From positions 62,001-126,000 of the forward strand of contig JAFPYX010000034.1 in NCBI GenBank assembly GCA_017417585.1: a stretch of 64,000 nucleotides of DNA. Direction: 5' to 3'. This DNA is from Victivallales bacterium (GTDB taxonomy: Bacteria > Verrucomicrobiota > Lentisphaeria > Oligosphaerales > Oligosphaeraceae). The position numbers and the translations under genes were made by a program. Under the pieces are notes generated by a model, which was given only the letters and a program-made list of their open reading frames with translations, had not been told where the DNA came from and made no database searches. How positions within the stretch are numbered: the stretch's first letter is position 1; every line of letters starts with the position of its first letter. Shown here in pieces: positions 46,468 to 54,663 of this stretch.

Positions 46468-48213
46468 ATGTCCAAGAAACTGCTACTTGGAAACGACGCG
46501 GTGGCGCGCGGCCTCTGGGAGGCCGGCTGCAGCGTGGTTTCCAGCTATCCCGGCACCCCGAGCACCGAAGTCACGGAGTCGGCGGCCAAGTATCCTGAAA
46601 TCTACGCGGAGTGGGCGCCCAACGAGAAGGTCGCCATGGAGACCGCTTTCGGCGCGGCGCTGGCGGGCCGTCGCAGCTACTGTGGAATGAAGCACGTCGG
46701 GCTGAACGTCGCCGCCGACCCGCTCTTCACCATCTCCTACACGGGCATCAACGCCGGCATGGTGATCGTGGTGGCGGACGACGCAGGGATGCACAGCTCC
46801 CAGAATGAGCAGGACTCCCGCCACTACGCGGAGTCCGCGAAGGTCCCGATGCTGGAGCCCAGCGACTCCGCTGAGGCACTCGCCTTCGCAAAACTCGCCT
46901 ACGAGCTCTCCGAGCAGTTCGACACGCCGGTGCTGCTGAAGATGTGCACCCGCGTGGCGCACTCCCAGAGCGTGGTGGAGCTCTCCGACCGCGTCCTGCC
47001 GGAGCAGATCCCCTACGAGAAGAAGCCCCAGAAATACATCATGGCCCCTGCGAACGCAAAACGGCGCCATCCCGTGGTCGAGGAGCGTACCCAGAAGCTC
47101 ATCCAGTGGGCGGAGACCGCCGAGATCAACCGCTGGGAAAAAGGCACGAATGACCAACTGGGTATCGTGACCTCCAGCACCTCCTACCAGTATGTCAAGG
47201 AAGTCTTCGGAGACACCGCCAGCGTGCTGAAGCTCGGCATGGCATGGCCGCTGCCGGAGCAGAAGATCCGCGACTTCGCCGCCTCCGTGAAACGCCTGGT
47301 CGTCGTCGAGGAACTCGACCCCTTCTTCGAAAACTACATCAAGTCATTGGGGCTGAAAGTCGAAGGCAAGAGCCTCTTCCCGATGATCGACGAGTTCAGC
47401 CAGAATCTCGTGCGCACGAAACTTGGAATGACGGCTCCTGCCGGCAAGGCGCTGACCGAGGCGATTCCGGGCCGCCCGCCCGTGATGTGCGCGGGCTGCC
47501 CACACCGCGGACTCTTCTTCGTGCTTTCCAAGCTGAAGCTCACCGTGCTGGGCGACATCGGCTGCTACACCCTCGGCGCAGTGCCGCCACTGGGCGCGGT
47601 GGACACCACCATCTGCATGGGCGCATCCATCTCCGGGCTCCATGGCTTCAGCAAGGCCAACGCCGGAGCCGCCGACCACAAGACCGTCGCCGTCATCGGC
47701 GATTCGACCTTCATGCACTCCGGAATGACCGGGCTGGTCAATGTCGCCTACAACGACTCCCGCGCGACCGTCATCATTCTGGACAACTCCATCACCGGCA
47801 TGACCGGCCACCAGCAGAATCCCACCACCGGCTTCAACCTCAAGGGCGACCCCGCTTCCAAGGTGGACCTGGAGGCCCTCTGCAAGGCCGTCGGTATCAA
47901 GCGCGTGCGAGTGGTGGATCCCTACGACCTCAAGCAGTGCGAAGAGGCCATCAAGGAGGAGACCGCCGCGGACGAGGCATCCGTGATCATCTCGCGGCGC
48001 CCCTGCGCGCTTCTCAAATACGTGAAACACAACCCGCCTTTCCACGTGGACGCCGACAAATGCAAGAGCTGCCGCGCCTGCATGAAAATCGGCTGCCCCG
48101 CGCTCTTCTTCCAGAACGGCAAGGCCGCCGTGGACACCACCCTCTGCGTCGGCTGCGGGGTCTGCAAGCAACTCTGCCATTTCGGCGCACTCAAGTCCAG
48201 CGAGGAGGCGTAA
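46468..48213 (+). CDS. iorA: Indolepyruvate:ferredoxin oxidoreductase, alpha subunit
   Basis: About 581 residues from ATG 46468. With IorB it oxidatively decarboxylates aryl pyruvates from Trp, Tyr and Phe to aryl-acetyl-CoA and reduces ferredoxin. Visible features are the N-terminal pyrimidine domain with SSYPGTPSTEV, the TPP-binding region GDIGCYTLG and GDSTFMHSGMTGL, and two C-terminal 4Fe-4S motifs, CKSCRACMKIGCP and CVGCGVCKQLC. The last cysteine set is complete. It is followed after four bases by iorB. The spacer before it has CATTCCACATTCC short repeats and no good Shine-Dalgarno. Confidence 0.96.
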   Translation: MSKKLLLGNDAVARGLWEAGCSVVSSYPGTPSTEVTESAAKYPEIYAEWAPNEKVAMETAFGAALAGRRSYCGMKHVGLNVAADPLFTISYTGINAGMVIVVADDAGMHSSQNEQDSRHYAESAKVPMLEPSDSAEALAFAKLAYELSEQFDTPVLLKMCTRVAHSQSVVELSDRVLPEQIPYEKKPQKYIMAPANAKRRHPVVEERTQKLIQWAETAEINRWEKGTNDQLGIVTSSTSYQYVKEVFGDTASVLKLGMAWPLPEQKIRDFAASVKRLVVVEELDPFFENYIKSLGLKVEGKSLFPMIDEFSQNLVRTKLGMTAPAGKALTEAIPGRPPVMCAGCPHRGLFFVLSKLKLTVLGDIGCYTLGAVPPLGAVDTTICMGASISGLHGFSKANAGAADHKTVAVIGDSTFMHSGMTGLVNVAYNDSRATVIILDNSITGMTGHQQNPTTGFNLKGDPASKVDLEALCKAVGIKRVRVVDPYDLKQCEEAIKEETAADEASVIISRRPCALLKYVKHNPPFHVDADKCKSCRACMKIGCPALFFQNGKAAVDTTLCVGCGVCKQLCHFGALKSSEEA

Positions 48214-48217
48214 AAAT

Positions 48218-48787
48218 ATGGAAACCAAGAACATCATGATCGTCGGCGTCGGCGGGCAGGGTTCCCTGCTTGCCAGCAAGCTGCTCGGACGCCTCCTGCT
48301 CACCAAAGGCTACGACATCAAAGTTTCCGAGGTCCACGGCATGAGCCAGCGTGGTGGCTCCGTGGTCACCTATGTGCGCTACGGCGACAAGGTCTATTCG
48401 CCCGTCATCGACAAGGGTGAGGCGGACTTCATCGTCTCCTTCGAACTGCTGGAGGCCGCGCGCTGGCTGGAATTCCTGAAGCCAGGCGGAAAAATCGTCA
48501 CCAACACCCAGCAAATCAACCCGATGCCAGTCATCACTGGCGCGGCAACCTACCCTGAAAACCTCGTGCAGAAGATGAAGGACGCAGGGGCGGACGTCGA
48601 AGCCTTCGACGCGCTCTCCGTCGCCGAAGAGGCCGGCTCTCCCAAGGCGGTCAACATTGCCCTGATGGGACGGCTCTCAAAGTTCTTCGACTTCACCGAA
48701 GAAGAGTGGCTCCAGGCCATCCGCGACTCCGTGCCCGCAAAGCACATTGCACTCAACGAGAAGGCATTCCAGCTCGGAAGACGGTAG
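48218..48787 (+). CDS. iorB: Indolepyruvate:ferredoxin oxidoreductase, beta subunit
   Basis: The 189-residue product is the gamma-type subunit of the 2-oxoacid:ferredoxin oxidoreductase family. It shows the N-terminal glycine-rich motif VGVGGQGSLLASKL and HGMSQRGGSVVTYVRYG, the usual IorB signature. It lies only four bases behind iorA, and the two subunits form the working enzyme. No obvious terminator follows. Confidence 0.95.
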   Translation: METKNIMIVGVGGQGSLLASKLLGRLLLTKGYDIKVSEVHGMSQRGGSVVTYVRYGDKVYSPVIDKGEADFIVSFELLEAARWLEFLKPGGKIVTNTQQINPMPVITGAATYPENLVQKMKDAGADVEAFDALSVAEEAGSPKAVNIALMGRLSKFFDFTEEEWLQAIRDSVPAKHIALNEKAFQLGRR

Positions 48788-48970
48788 GTTACACCTCTTT
48801 CCCGGATGTGATTTGCTGGCAAGAAGAGTGGCCTGGGAGTCTGGGCAAAGCGAACGCGGCGCACCACACGCCACAGGAATAGCCGCCGTGTTTACAAGAC
48901 AACAGCGTCTAGTGTTTCAGGAAGATAGGATAAAGCATCCTTTACGTGCTATGGCTATTGCTTTCTGGGG

Positions 48971-49357
48971 ATGTTCCTGCTGATTGGAGTGACATTGATA
49001 GGCGTGGTGGTTGTGGGCAGGGGCAATGATATTTTTGCCGTGTTTATTGGTGCAATTTTTATGCTGGCCAGTCTTGCAGGGTTGTTGCGACCGAAGGCGT
49101 GTTTTGACCTCCACGAAGGGCTCTTCTACCCCAAAGGAGAACAGCATTCCGGCATTCCCCTCAGTTCTTTGACGAAGGTTCAGCTTGAACTGGAAGGGGG
49201 ATCGGGCGAGCATGGTCCCCATTATTATCTGCGGGTGATTGACGCAGAAGGGAAGCGCTGTGATGTGCTAAACGACGGAATATTAAAGGGGATTCGCGAA
49301 GATGGCCAACGCCTGGCAGAAATGCTTGGCGTGCCGTATGAAGAAATCGACTTGTGA
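48971..49357 (+). CDS. Small membrane protein, unknown
   Basis: About 128 residues. The first 38 residues form two closely spaced hydrophobic segments, and the remainder is a soluble domain with a pattern of charged and glycine residues that could be a PH-like or PspA-type beta domain. No family is recognised. There is no strong ribosome-binding site and no close neighbour on the same strand. Codon use is consistent with coding DNA. A start further upstream is not supported by an in-frame ATG. Confidence 0.5.
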   Translation: MFLLIGVTLIGVVVVGRGNDIFAVFIGAIFMLASLAGLLRPKACFDLHEGLFYPKGEQHSGIPLSSLTKVQLELEGGSGEHGPHYYLRVIDAEGKRCDVLNDGILKGIREDGQRLAEMLGVPYEEIDL

Positions 49358-49361
49358 CAAC

Positions 49362-49382
49362 GTGCGAGCTGTATGCTCGTAC
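49362..49382. repeat. Short hairpin before the RhuM genes
   Basis: GTGCGAGC-TGTAT-GCTCGTAC forms an 8-bp stem with one G-T pair. It lies five bases after the stop of the small membrane protein and has no T-run, so it is not a typical terminator. Confidence 0.5.
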
Positions 49383-49439
49383 AGTTTGAACCGAAAATGC
49401 GGTGACCTGAATCGCAATAACGGTCGGGTATATTTTTCT

Positions 49440-50291
49440 TTACGTCAGGCGGTCGAGGATTTCACTTGCGGGTAGCTCCAGTCGGGAGAAGGCGAAGAGG
49501 GATTTTCCGAGATCCTTGAGCGAGGCGCCGATGTGATAGGTGACGGCCTCGTCGATAAGCAGGAAGCGGTCGTGGATGCCACGGCAGGGCTTCAGCGTGA
49601 TGGGCGGGAACTGCGCGTTGTAGCGCTGGAGGTCGAGCTGGAGCTTCCGGGTGAAGTGCCTGGTGTAGATGGTCGCAGCGACGCCGGGGTTGCGTCCGCC
49701 GAGCATGGTCAGGACCGATTCGTCGATGTAGTTGTCGATGAGTACCAGTGACTTCTGCGCACTGCGGATGAGTTTCATCGCGGTTGCGTAGGCATCGCAG
49801 ATCTGACCCTCGAAAAGGACGCCCTCCACCGGTGGCAGCGCGGTTCGGACAAAAAACGCGACATCTTTTTCCAGTTTTTCAATTCTTTGCCCATGCTGTT
49901 CCATGGTTTTGTTCAATAAGACGAACTGTGCATTTCGTGATGCCTTTTGCAACAATTGAGTTCGCAATATATGTGTTGCCCACTGGCGGAATCTTGTTCC
50001 TATCAATGATTTGACACGATAACCAACGGAGATGATGAGGTCAAGTGAATACAATGCAACAGGGCGGTCTGAAGAAGGAATATGCAAAAAATGCATATTG
50101 CTTTCCTTGACCAGTTCTCTTTCATTGAAAACATTGCGAATATGGCGTGCGATGACGGACTGGTCACGTTGGAACAGTTGCGCCATCTGGCTTTGCGTGA
50201 GCCACACGGTGTCGCTTTCGAGTCGCACTTCGAGGCGGATGGTCTCATCCGGCTGATATACAATGATTTCGTTTTTACTTTCTTGTATGAT
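49440..50291 (-). CDS. RhuM-family protein with PLD-like C-terminal half (copy 1)
   Basis: The N-terminal RhuM domain (VWLTQSQMAQLFQRDQSVIA, then VGYRV, RFRQWATHIL) is a putative DNA-binding module. The C-terminal half (LPPVEGVLFEGQICDAYA through IHDRFLLIDEAVTYHIG) is a phospholipase-D-like module often fused to ORF6N and RhuM domains. The nearest standard start is GTG 50228. The natural N terminus seen in copy 2 instead continues upstream (IIQESKNEIIVYQPDE) to an ATC at 50291, five bases after AAGGA, so a start ATG has apparently mutated to ATC, or ATC is used. Copy 2 precedes it, and the last 400 bases of the two are nearly identical. Function is probably regulatory or defence-related; this is inference. 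Confidence 0.75.
   Translation of the reverse strand: MIQESKNEIIVYQPDETIRLEVRLESDTVWLTQSQMAQLFQRDQSVIARHIRNVFNERELVKESNMHFLHIPSSDRPVALYSLDLIISVGYRVKSLIGTRFRQWATHILRTQLLQKASRNAQFVLLNKTMEQHGQRIEKLEKDVAFFVRTALPPVEGVLFEGQICDAYATAMKLIRSAQKSLVLIDNYIDESVLTMLGGRNPGVAATIYTRHFTRKLQLDLQRYNAQFPPITLKPCRGIHDRFLLIDEAVTYHIGASLKDLGKSLFAFSRLELPASEILDRLT
49441..49846. repeat. Near-identical 3' half of RhuM copy 1
   Basis: These roughly 405 bases match 50314-50720 with only scattered substitutions. Identity starts at the shared TACGTCAG before the stop codons and ends near GGTGGCAGCGCGGT. Confidence 0.8.
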
Positions 50292-50313
50292 GTTTTTCCT
50301 TGTGAATCAGTGT

Positions 50314-50720
50314 ATTACGTCAGTCGGTCGAGGATTTCACTTGCGGGTAGCTCAAGTCGGGAGAAGGCGAAGAGGGATTTCCCGAGATCTTTGAGCGAGG
50401 CACCGATATGGTAGGTGACAGTCCCGTCGATAAGCAGGAAGCGGTCGTGGACGCCACGGCAGGGCTTCAGCGTGATGGGCGGGTACTGCGCGTTGTAGCG
50501 CTGGAGGTCGAGCTGGAGCTTCCGGCTGAAATGCCTGGTGTAGATGGTCGCGACGACGCCGGGGGCGCGTCCAGCGAGCATGGTCAGGACCGATTCGTCG
50601 ATGTAGTTGTCGATGAGTGCCAGTGAATTCTGCGCACTGCGGATGAGTTTCATCGCAGTTGCGTAGGCATCGCAGATCTGCCCCTCGAAAAGGACGCCCT
50701 CCACCGGTGGCAGCGCGGTC
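50314..50720. repeat. Near-identical 3' half of RhuM copy 2
   Basis: Direct repeat partner of 49441-49846. The shared segment encodes the PLD-like domain. Divergence begins in the middle domain. Confidence 0.8.
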
Positions 50721-51160
50721 TTGAGGGAGAGGCCAATCTGTTCATCGTGGCGGGCGACTTTGTTCTCCAGTCGGTCGAGTCGGTCGTTGACTGCGTAGCC
50801 ACGAAGGAGGTATTGCCGAAGCACTTGCGTTGCCCATTGGTGAAAGCGTGTGGCGCACATTGAATTTACTCGATACCCAACGGCGATGATGGCATCGAGG
50901 TTGTAATAATCTTGAATACGAACGACCTGCCGAGCACCCTCTTGTTGAAGTGTTTCCATTTTGGAAACAGTTGCTTCTGTGTGTAGTTCACCAGATTGAA
51001 AGATATTTTTGAGATGTTTGCTGATGGCGGCTTTTTGAACTCCGAACAAGGTGGCTATTTCAAGTTGCGTTAACCAAATGCTTTCCTGTTCGAGTCTTAC
51101 TTCGAGGCGGATGGTCTCGTCCGGCTGATATACAATGATTTCATTTTTTTCTTCTGGCAT
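50315..51160 (-). CDS. RhuM-family protein with PLD-like C-terminal half (copy 2)
   Basis: The 281-residue protein has the same architecture as the neighbour. The N-terminal half reads IWLTQLEIATLFGVQ, KHLKNIF and YYNLDAIIAVGYRV, the standard RhuM-type helix-turn-helix and follow-on region. The C-terminal half contains HDRFLLIDG and the YHIGASLKDLGKSLFAF segment. The classical HKD lysine is replaced by arginine (H-D-R), so phospholipase activity is not certain. The ATG start at 51160 lacks a clear Shine-Dalgarno. The first 36 codons and the last 130 resemble copy 1, while the central 100 residues differ, pointing to divergence of the DNA-binding part or gene conversion at the ends. Confidence 0.82.
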   Translation of the reverse strand: MPEEKNEIIVYQPDETIRLEVRLEQESIWLTQLEIATLFGVQKAAISKHLKNIFQSGELHTEATVSKMETLQQEGARQVVRIQDYYNLDAIIAVGYRVNSMCATRFHQWATQVLRQYLLRGYAVNDRLDRLENKVARHDEQIGLSLKTALPPVEGVLFEGQICDAYATAMKLIRSAQNSLALIDNYIDESVLTMLAGRAPGVVATIYTRHFSRKLQLDLQRYNAQYPPITLKPCRGVHDRFLLIDGTVTYHIGASLKDLGKSLFAFSRLELPASEILDRLT

Positions 51161-51293
51161 GACGGGTTTGCGTGGTGTGATAGACGATGGCGAAATTTAC
51201 CATACTTTACATCGTCAAGCCACGGTCCGTCAGGAAATCTCAGAAAGTCATAATAGTCATAGTATTGCGTGATAAAATAGGGGCGTTTAAAGC

Positions 51294-51336
51294 AAAAGTC
51301 GTCCGAGGTTTGCTTTGCATAACCCAGACGACTTTT
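51294..51336 (-). terminator. Terminator after alpha-galactosidase
   Basis: AAAAGTCGTC (51294-51303) and GACGACTTTT (51327-51336) form a perfect 10-bp stem around a 23-base loop. On the minus strand it follows the galactosidase stop by about 20 bases and ends in T-rich sequence. The A/T pairs at the stem base would also allow use from the plus strand. Confidence 0.75.
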
Positions 51337-51355
51337 TGATGCCTATGGTCGAAGG

Positions 51356-53512
51356 TCAGATGGCGGTGAAGTGCCAGAGGAAGGCCTTGACGGACCAGTA
51401 TTCGGGCGGGAGGGGGAAGCCGTAGTTCATCAGGACATCGCCGCGGTAGCGGTTGCCCGCATCGTCTTCGTAGGTGAGGCTTGGGTCAAGTCCTGGGAGG
51501 CGGAGGCGTGTGTACATCGCGTAGTCGCGGATGGGGACCACGCAGGTGAGGAGGAACTCTCGCTGGTCTTTGGCGACATGCATCCAGGCGGTCACGCTGT
51601 CAGTCATCGGGGAGGTGAGACGGTAGTAGTCGCCCTGGTCCACAAGGTGATGCAATTCGTGGAAGCGTTTGCACTGCTCTGGAATTTTCGCGAGTTGTTC
51701 AGGGGGCATCTGGTTGAGGTCGAGTTCGTAGCCGAAGGTGCCTGCGAGGGCGACGGGGAAGCGCGTGTCAAAGTCCAGGCCATCGGAGACGGTCACGTGC
51801 GCACCCATGGTGGAGCAGGGATAGAAGAAGGAGGTGCCGTGTTGGATGGCGAGGCGGTCGAGGCAGTTGGTGTTGTCGGAGCACCAGATTTGCGGACAGT
51901 AGTAGAGCATTCCCGCGTCGAAGCGTCCGCCACCGCCAGAGCAGCCCTCGAAGAGGATTTCGGGGAAGCGTTTGACGAGACGATTGTGCAAATCATAGAG
52001 CCCGAGAATATAACGGTGGAAGACCTCGCCTTGGCGCTCGGGGGGCAGGGTGGCGGAGGCAACCTCGGTTAGGTGGCGGTTGGCATCCCACTTGATGTAT
52101 TCAATGCGGGCGGAGGCGACCACGCTTTCGAGGGCGCTGTAGAGGTAGTCCACGACTTCGGGGCGTGAGAGGTCCAGCACCATCTGGTGGCGGCCGAGGC
52201 TGCGGGTACGGCCAGGTACTTGGAGTGCCCATTCGGGGTGGGCGCGGAAGAGTTCGGAGTCCTCGGAGACCATCTCGGGCTCGAACCACAGGCCGAATTT
52301 AAGTCCGAGGGCGTGGATGTCGTCGGAGAGTTGCGCCATGGTGCCGCCGAGCTTGGCGGTGTTGACGGTCCAGTCGCCGAGGCTGGTGGTGTCGTCGTCT
52401 CGATGTCCGAACCATCCATCGTCCAGCACGAGCATCTCGATGCCGTGTTCGGCGGCGGTCTTGCCGAGGGCGAGGAGTTTCTCGCGGTTGAAGTTGAAGA
52501 ACATTGCCTCCCAGCTGTTGACGAGGATGGGACGCGGGGTGTCCACCCACTTGGGCGGGAGGAGGTGTTGCCGCATCAGGTCGTGGAAGGCGTGGGTGAG
52601 TTTGCCGAAGCCTTGGTCGGAGCAGCCGATGAGCGCTTCGGGGGCCTGGAAGGTTTCGCCTGGGGCGAGGTGCCAGCGGAAGGTCTGCGGGTGGATGCCC
52701 AAGGTGAGACGAGTGCGCCTCAGTTGGGTGACATCGACCTCGGCGGCGAAGTTTCCGCTGTAAACCAGCAGTGCGCCATAAGCGCGGCCAGCGGTCTCAG
52801 TGGCGGTGGGGTCGCAAAGGATTACGGCGGGGTTCATCTGGTGGCTGCTGTAGCCGCGAAGGCTCTCGCAGACACGCCGTCCGAAAGGCAGGCGTTCTCG
52901 CTGGAATTGCCGTTCGCGGGCGTGGGCACCTGGGAAGGAGCACAGGTCGAGAGGGCCATCGGTGAAGTCCACGCTGAGGCTGGCGAGCTTCTCCAGCGTG
53001 ATTGCCGCCGAGCCGCGGTTGGTCGCGGATGTGGAGCGTGCGATGACGGGGAGGTCTTTAAATACGGTATAATAGAGAGTGACCTCGAGGCCAGTGAGGT
53101 CGTCGCGCATAAGGATGGCGAGGGTCTGCGCCTCGTCGGCCTTGGCGAAGGTGGCGGGCAGACCAGACAGGGCGGGCTTGCCGGGGGCGATGGTGTGAGA
53201 GACATAGCGCAGGACGGTGATGTCGTTCCCCTGGGCGTTGCGCACGACGACGGCGGAAGGGCTGTAGTCGCCGATGCCGTGGATGGGGTACTCCTGCATC
53301 AGCACATCCGGCGAGTGAGTGGAGAGCGCCTCGCCGTGGTAGGGGGAGAAGGCGAGCGGGCGGTAGTCCTGGAGAGGAATCAGGTCGGCGGATTCCAGAT
53401 GCGGACCATAGTAGAGATGGACAATCGCACCGTCGCCGTCGATGTAGAAGATGTAGCTGGTGTCTCCCGCATTGAGGTGGAAGGTCTTGGTCGCTGCGTT
53501 GAAGGTGATCAT
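51356..53512 (-). CDS. Alpha-galactosidase, GH36
   Basis: The 718-residue enzyme has the typical GH36 layout of a beta-sandwich N-terminal domain, a TIM barrel and a C-terminal beta domain. The nucleophile aspartate is in YIKWDANR and the acid/base aspartate in WCSDNTN, with EGCSGGGGRFD between them. The DDGWFG motif is also present. It removes terminal alpha-galactosyl residues such as those of raffinose-family oligosaccharides or galactomannan. There is no signal peptide. It is preceded by the second MITE copy, which may supply or separate its promoter, and is followed by a strong terminator. Confidence 0.95.
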   Translation of the reverse strand: MITFNAATKTFHLNAGDTSYIFYIDGDGAIVHLYYGPHLESADLIPLQDYRPLAFSPYHGEALSTHSPDVLMQEYPIHGIGDYSPSAVVVRNAQGNDITVLRYVSHTIAPGKPALSGLPATFAKADEAQTLAILMRDDLTGLEVTLYYTVFKDLPVIARSTSATNRGSAAITLEKLASLSVDFTDGPLDLCSFPGAHARERQFQRERLPFGRRVCESLRGYSSHQMNPAVILCDPTATETAGRAYGALLVYSGNFAAEVDVTQLRRTRLTLGIHPQTFRWHLAPGETFQAPEALIGCSDQGFGKLTHAFHDLMRQHLLPPKWVDTPRPILVNSWEAMFFNFNREKLLALGKTAAEHGIEMLVLDDGWFGHRDDDTTSLGDWTVNTAKLGGTMAQLSDDIHALGLKFGLWFEPEMVSEDSELFRAHPEWALQVPGRTRSLGRHQMVLDLSRPEVVDYLYSALESVVASARIEYIKWDANRHLTEVASATLPPERQGEVFHRYILGLYDLHNRLVKRFPEILFEGCSGGGGRFDAGMLYYCPQIWCSDNTNCLDRLAIQHGTSFFYPCSTMGAHVTVSDGLDFDTRFPVALAGTFGYELDLNQMPPEQLAKIPEQCKRFHELHHLVDQGDYYRLTSPMTDSVTAWMHVAKDQREFLLTCVVPIRDYAMYTRLRLPGLDPSLTYEDDAGNRYRGDVLMNYGFPLPPEYWSVKAFLWHFTAI

Positions 53513-53536
53513 GTTAACGGGTTAAAGGGTAAAGTC

Positions 53537-53671
53537 TTTGGGAACTATATCTTTAACTTGCCTAATGGGTAAATGGGACGGATGAGACATGGCTTGCGAT
53601 TACCTTGTCCCGTGTGTCCCGCATGTCCCGTGTGTCCCGGAAACCAGGCAAGTAAATTGTATAATTCCCAA
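53537..53671. mobile_element. MITE-like element, copy B
   Basis: The left end TTTGGGAACTATAT...AACTTGCCT (53537-53563) and the right end AGGCAAGTAAATTG...ATAATTCCCAA (53646-53671) are inverted repeats. The interior GGGACA/TGTCCC short repeats and TTGCGATTACCTTG match copy A at 37.5 kb in inverse orientation. It lies immediately upstream of the alpha-galactosidase start. Confidence 0.8.
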
Positions 53672-53794
53672 GTTTTTGGTCCTGTATTTCCAATGCCCCT
53701 GTCGCAGTCTGCCAATACCAAACCTCGGAAACCCGCGGAATTTTCTTAGCTGTTCCGCAAGATGTTGAGGTTTGGTAATGTCCTCGAAAAGCGT

Positions 53795-54622
53795 TCAGCA
53801 ATTGAATTTGGCGGTGTGGCGAAGGAAGGCGAGGTAGAGCTGGGGCCACTGGGCGACATCCGGCCAGTCTGGGGCGAGGCCGAGACCGTGGTGCCCGCGT
53901 GCGAAGCAGTGCACTTCGGCGGGGATGCCGAGTGAATGGAGTTTCTCGTATAGCACGAAGGAGTTGCGCGGGGGCACGCCAGTATCCTCGCTGGTGGTCC
54001 ACAGGAAGGTCGGCGGGGCGTCCTTCGGCACACGGTTTTCCAGGCTCAGGCGGGCGCGCAGCTCCGGCGTGGCGTCGGGACCCAGGAGGTTGTCGAAGGA
54101 GCCCTGATGGCCGAAGGCGAAGTCGGAGGAGATGACGGGGTAGGCCAGGCCATTGACATCCGGCCGACGCGGTTGGGTGTCTGCCTCATCGCCGGCGGAG
54201 GAGTCGATGGTGGGATCGTCATAGAGCAGTCCAGCGCAGGCGCAAAGGTGTCCTCCGGCGGAGAAGCCGATGGTGGCGAGTTGGTGCGGGTCGCAGCCGA
54301 AACGCTCCGAGTTCGCACGGATGAGCTGGATGGCCCGGAAAGCGTCCTGCTGCGGTGCGGGATAGCGATGGGGTGCCACACGATATTGCACCACAAAGCA
54401 ATGAAAGCCGAATTGGTTAAAGTATTCCGCGATGGTCACACCTTCGTGTGGAGCACGAGTGACGTAGGCGCCGCCTGGGAAGATTACGAGCGCGGGCCGC
54501 CTACGTGTCGGGTCGGGCAAGGTGTTTGTGGAGGCATAGCAGTCCAGGGTGGGGACGAAGCCGTCGTCCACGCCGTCTCGCAAGGCGGCGGCATTTTCAG
54601 GCCAGAGGGGGAAAGTTTGCAT
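53795..54622 (-). CDS. Alpha/beta-hydrolase, acetyl-esterase (BD-FAE)-like
   Basis: About 275 residues from ATG 54622. The oxyanion motif reads VIFPGGAYV, the nucleophile elbow is IGFSAGGH (GxSxG), the acid is probably the aspartate in SEDTGVPPRNS, and the base histidine lies in ARGHHGLGL. This layout matches bifunctional feruloyl/acetyl-xylan esterases and similar sugar esterases. No signal peptide is visible. The location between alpha-galactosidase and permease genes fits hemicellulose side-chain removal (inference). A TATAAT box occurs about 10 bases upstream on the minus strand, so its leader would be very short. Confidence 0.85.
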   Translation of the reverse strand: MQTFPLWPENAAALRDGVDDGFVPTLDCYASTNTLPDPTRRRPALVIFPGGAYVTRAPHEGVTIAEYFNQFGFHCFVVQYRVAPHRYPAPQQDAFRAIQLIRANSERFGCDPHQLATIGFSAGGHLCACAGLLYDDPTIDSSAGDEADTQPRRPDVNGLAYPVISSDFAFGHQGSFDNLLGPDATPELRARLSLENRVPKDAPPTFLWTTSEDTGVPPRNSFVLYEKLHSLGIPAEVHCFARGHHGLGLAPDWPDVAQWPQLYLAFLRHTAKFNC

Positions 54623-54663
54623 GGCGGTTTGACAATTATAGACAGAATTGGACAATTATCCCC

